NCBI GenBank assembly: GCA_044450785.1
Contig: JBIOJM010000432.1
Location: 1 to 7,227 of the forward strand
Length of the DNA: 7,227 nucleotides
Source of the DNA: JBIOJM01 sp044450785
Lineage (GTDB): Bacteria; Planctomycetota; Planctomycetia; Isosphaerales; Isosphaeraceae
Direction: 5' to 3'
Shown: positions 5,950 through 7,227 of the stretch, piece by piece
How the letters are laid out: each line of letters opens with the position of its first letter
Numbering within the stretch: the stretch's first letter is position 1
The notes under the pieces: generated by a model
Databases searched by the model: none
What the model was told of the DNA's origin: nothing
Seen by the model: only the letters and a program-made list of their open reading frames with translations
Program-made: the position numbers and the translations under genes

Positions 5950-5992
5950 CAGCATCTCCTTGGTATGGACCCGACCAGAGTCCTCCATTTTC

Positions 5993-6020
5993 ATTCTGGG
6001 GACAAAAACTGCCCTGTCAA
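5993..6020 (-). promoter_or_regulatory. putative sigma70-type promoter of the redox protein gene
   Basis: On the minus strand a perfect TTGACA (6020-6015) is followed after 16 nt by CAGAAT (5998-5993, four of six matches to TATAAT). Transcription would start near 5986, giving a leader of about 37 nt before the ATG at 5949. Housekeeping promoters in planctomycetes are poorly defined, so this is moderate evidence only. Confidence 0.45.
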
Positions 6021-6162
6021 GGGGACTCCCGCGGCCGGCGAACCGCGTAACCCCCTGTCCGGACACGACGCCGCCAACCCACAATACAGGCAGGCGTATT
6101 TCAGCGGCTCACTTTACCTTTTGCCAGGCGGCACGACGCCCGGAGACGATGCGAGGTGTTCC

Positions 6163-6726
6163 ATGGCCAAGTCACCCGAGGAGGGGATGGCGAGCTTGAT
6201 TCAGAACCTGGAGGCGAAGACGGGGAAATCCATCGAGACCTGGGTGGCAATCGCCCGAGGATCGAAGCTGTCGAAGCACAAGGAAATCGTCGATTTTCTC
6301 AAGCAGAAACACGGGCTGACCCACGGCTACGCCAATCAGGTCGCACAGCGTGCCCTCGCGGCGGCGGATGCTCCCGCGGCGGGGAGCGCGGACCTGGTCG
6401 AGGTCCAGTATCAGGGGGCGAAGGCCGCGATGCGGCCCGTGTATGACCGGCTCGTGGCCGCCGTGCAGGCCTTTGGCCCGGACGTTGAGCTCGCACCCAA
6501 AAAGGCGTATGTGAGCTTGCGTCGCTCGAAGCAGTTCGGCTTGATTCAGCCGGCGACGGCGCGGGTCGATGTCGGGCTCATCCTCAAAGGCGTGCCCGCG
6601 GCGGGACGCCTGGAGGAGTCGGGCAGCTTCAACGCGATGTTCACTCACCGAGTGAGGGTCGGCAGCGTGGCGGAAGTGGACCGCGAGCTGATCGGCTGGC
6701 TGCGGCGTGCTTACGACGGGGCGTGA
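6163..6726 (+). CDS. DUF4287/DUF5655 domain protein
   Basis: This 187-residue cytoplasmic protein has no signal peptide or membrane segment. Residues about 9-66 match the DUF4287 pattern (NLEAKTGKSIETW, then KHKEIVDFLKQKHGLTHGYAN). Residues about 80-186 match DUF5655 (RPVYDRLVAAVQAFGPDVE, KKAYVSLRRSKQFGLIQP, and a C-terminal WLRRAYD). This two-domain order is a common stand-alone small protein in many bacteria, and no biochemical function is established that I know of. GAGG lies 6 nt before the ATG at 6163; the open frame continues upstream but has no family sequence there. The gene is divergent from the redox protein gene, with a 213-bp gap. I see no clear promoter on its own strand and no defect. 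Confidence 0.85.
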   Translation: MAKSPEEGMASLIQNLEAKTGKSIETWVAIARGSKLSKHKEIVDFLKQKHGLTHGYANQVAQRALAAADAPAAGSADLVEVQYQGAKAAMRPVYDRLVAAVQAFGPDVELAPKKAYVSLRRSKQFGLIQPATARVDVGLILKGVPAAGRLEESGSFNAMFTHRVRVGSVAEVDRELIGWLRRAYDGA

Positions 6727-6953
6727 ACTCGGCATGCCTCCCGTCCGAAACCGTCGAACGCCGACACGCCTCCTTGATGAACGCCCCCGTCACCTTGTTC
6801 AAGACCACCGACCGTGCGTATTCGCTCAACGCTATAGTTCGCAAAACAAGAAGTCAAGATGGCAGTCTATTGAAAAGTCACGAGCAAAGCCGTAGCCTAT
6901 CATGATCGGCGATTCAGCGAGCGTCTTCGGGAACCCCCGACAAGGAGAATCGT
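6727..6953. other. 227-bp intergenic region before the XRE regulator
   Basis: No convincing gene lies here; two short overlapping frames (up to 62 codons) have no ribosome binding site or recognisable domain. A weak promoter candidate for the regulator is TTGAAA (6870-6875) with TAGCCT (6893-6898) at 17-bp spacing, next to the 8-bp palindrome ATCATGAT (6899-6906). That palindrome could serve as an operator, as many XRE regulators control their own promoter, but this is speculation. Confidence 0.3.
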
Positions 6954-7227
6954 TTGTCGAGCGTCGGCGAGCGGATCAAGCAAAGACGACTGGAAATCGG
7001 CTGGACGCAGGACCAACTCTGCACCAAGGCCGGGCTTTCCAAGAGCTTTTTGTCGGAATTGGAGAACGGGAAGCGTAGCGTCAGCGCTTCGAACTTGCTC
7101 GACATCGCCCGCACCCTCAACGTCTCTCTCGACTTTTTGATGACTGGCAAGGCGAGCGAAGAGAAGCCTACCGAGGTTTCGATTCCTTCGTCTTTGGCGA
7201 AGTTCGCCGCCGAGGGAGAACTATCAC
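6954..7227 (+). CDS. XRE-family helix-turn-helix regulator, 3' end beyond the window
   Basis: This partial gene has 91 codons visible and no stop before the window ends. It begins at TTG, with AAGGAG 7 nt upstream; no ATG or GTG start in the frame precedes the conserved domain. Residues 5-65 are a Cro/C1-type DNA-binding domain: GERIKQRRLEIGWTQDQL, the turn AGLSKSFLSELENGKRSVS, then LLDIARTLNVSLDFLMTG. The tail (IPSSLAKFAAEGELS) resembles regulators that have a second small helical domain after the HTH. Such proteins are often followed by an ImmA/IrrE-type metallopeptidase gene, which could lie just outside the window; this is inference only. It is co-directional with the upstream DUF4287 gene but 227 bp away, so probably separately transcribed. 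Confidence 0.85.
   Translation, partial: MSSVGERIKQRRLEIGWTQDQLCTKAGLSKSFLSELENGKRSVSASNLLDIARTLNVSLDFLMTGKASEEKPTEVSIPSSLAKFAAEGELS

Noticed and set aside
6707..6905. Two short overlapping plus-strand frames after the DUF4287 gene
   Set aside because: No ribosome binding site, domain or codon pattern supports them, and they overlap each other in different frames.

Overview
The window looks like a high-GC planctomycete chromosome, by inference from protein flavour and repeats: a CcoN-CcoO fusion, a secreted 'CYRxxYG' redox protein of a kind I associate with planctomycetes, and short hairpin repeats around the genes. No rRNA, tRNA, CRISPR array or transposase gene is visible.

Layout. Positions 1-265 hold only repeats: a REP-like double hairpin (97-156) and a perfect 12-bp inverted repeat (164-208) that could terminate the minus-strand operon. 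From 4810 down to 266, on the minus strand, runs one tight operon: a Tat-exported SorA-like sulfite dehydrogenase, a membrane-anchored monoheme cytochrome c, a cbb3-type oxidase in which CcoN, CcoO and a diheme CcoP-like part form one chain, and a 45-residue single-span membrane protein. The oxidase chain is broken by a frameshift near 1311. The expected pathway is sulfite -> Mo cofactor -> cytochrome c -> cbb3 hemes -> O2.

Positions 4811-5391 carry no gene. They hold an inverted partner of the first REP-like repeat, a roughly 230-bp element with nested inverted repeats, and a long GC hairpin.

At 5949-5392 (minus strand) lies a secreted thioredoxin-like protein read through an in-frame TGA. 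The TGA sits where relatives, as I recall them, have the second cysteine of a C-x-x-C motif. A 6-bp hairpin with a GGU-containing loop follows at the distance expected for a bacterial SECIS. This makes it a candidate selenoprotein with a C-Y-R-U site, and it is the most interesting single observation here. Divergent from it are a DUF4287/DUF5655 protein (6163-6726) and a 3'-truncated XRE-family regulator starting at a TTG codon (6954 to the window end).
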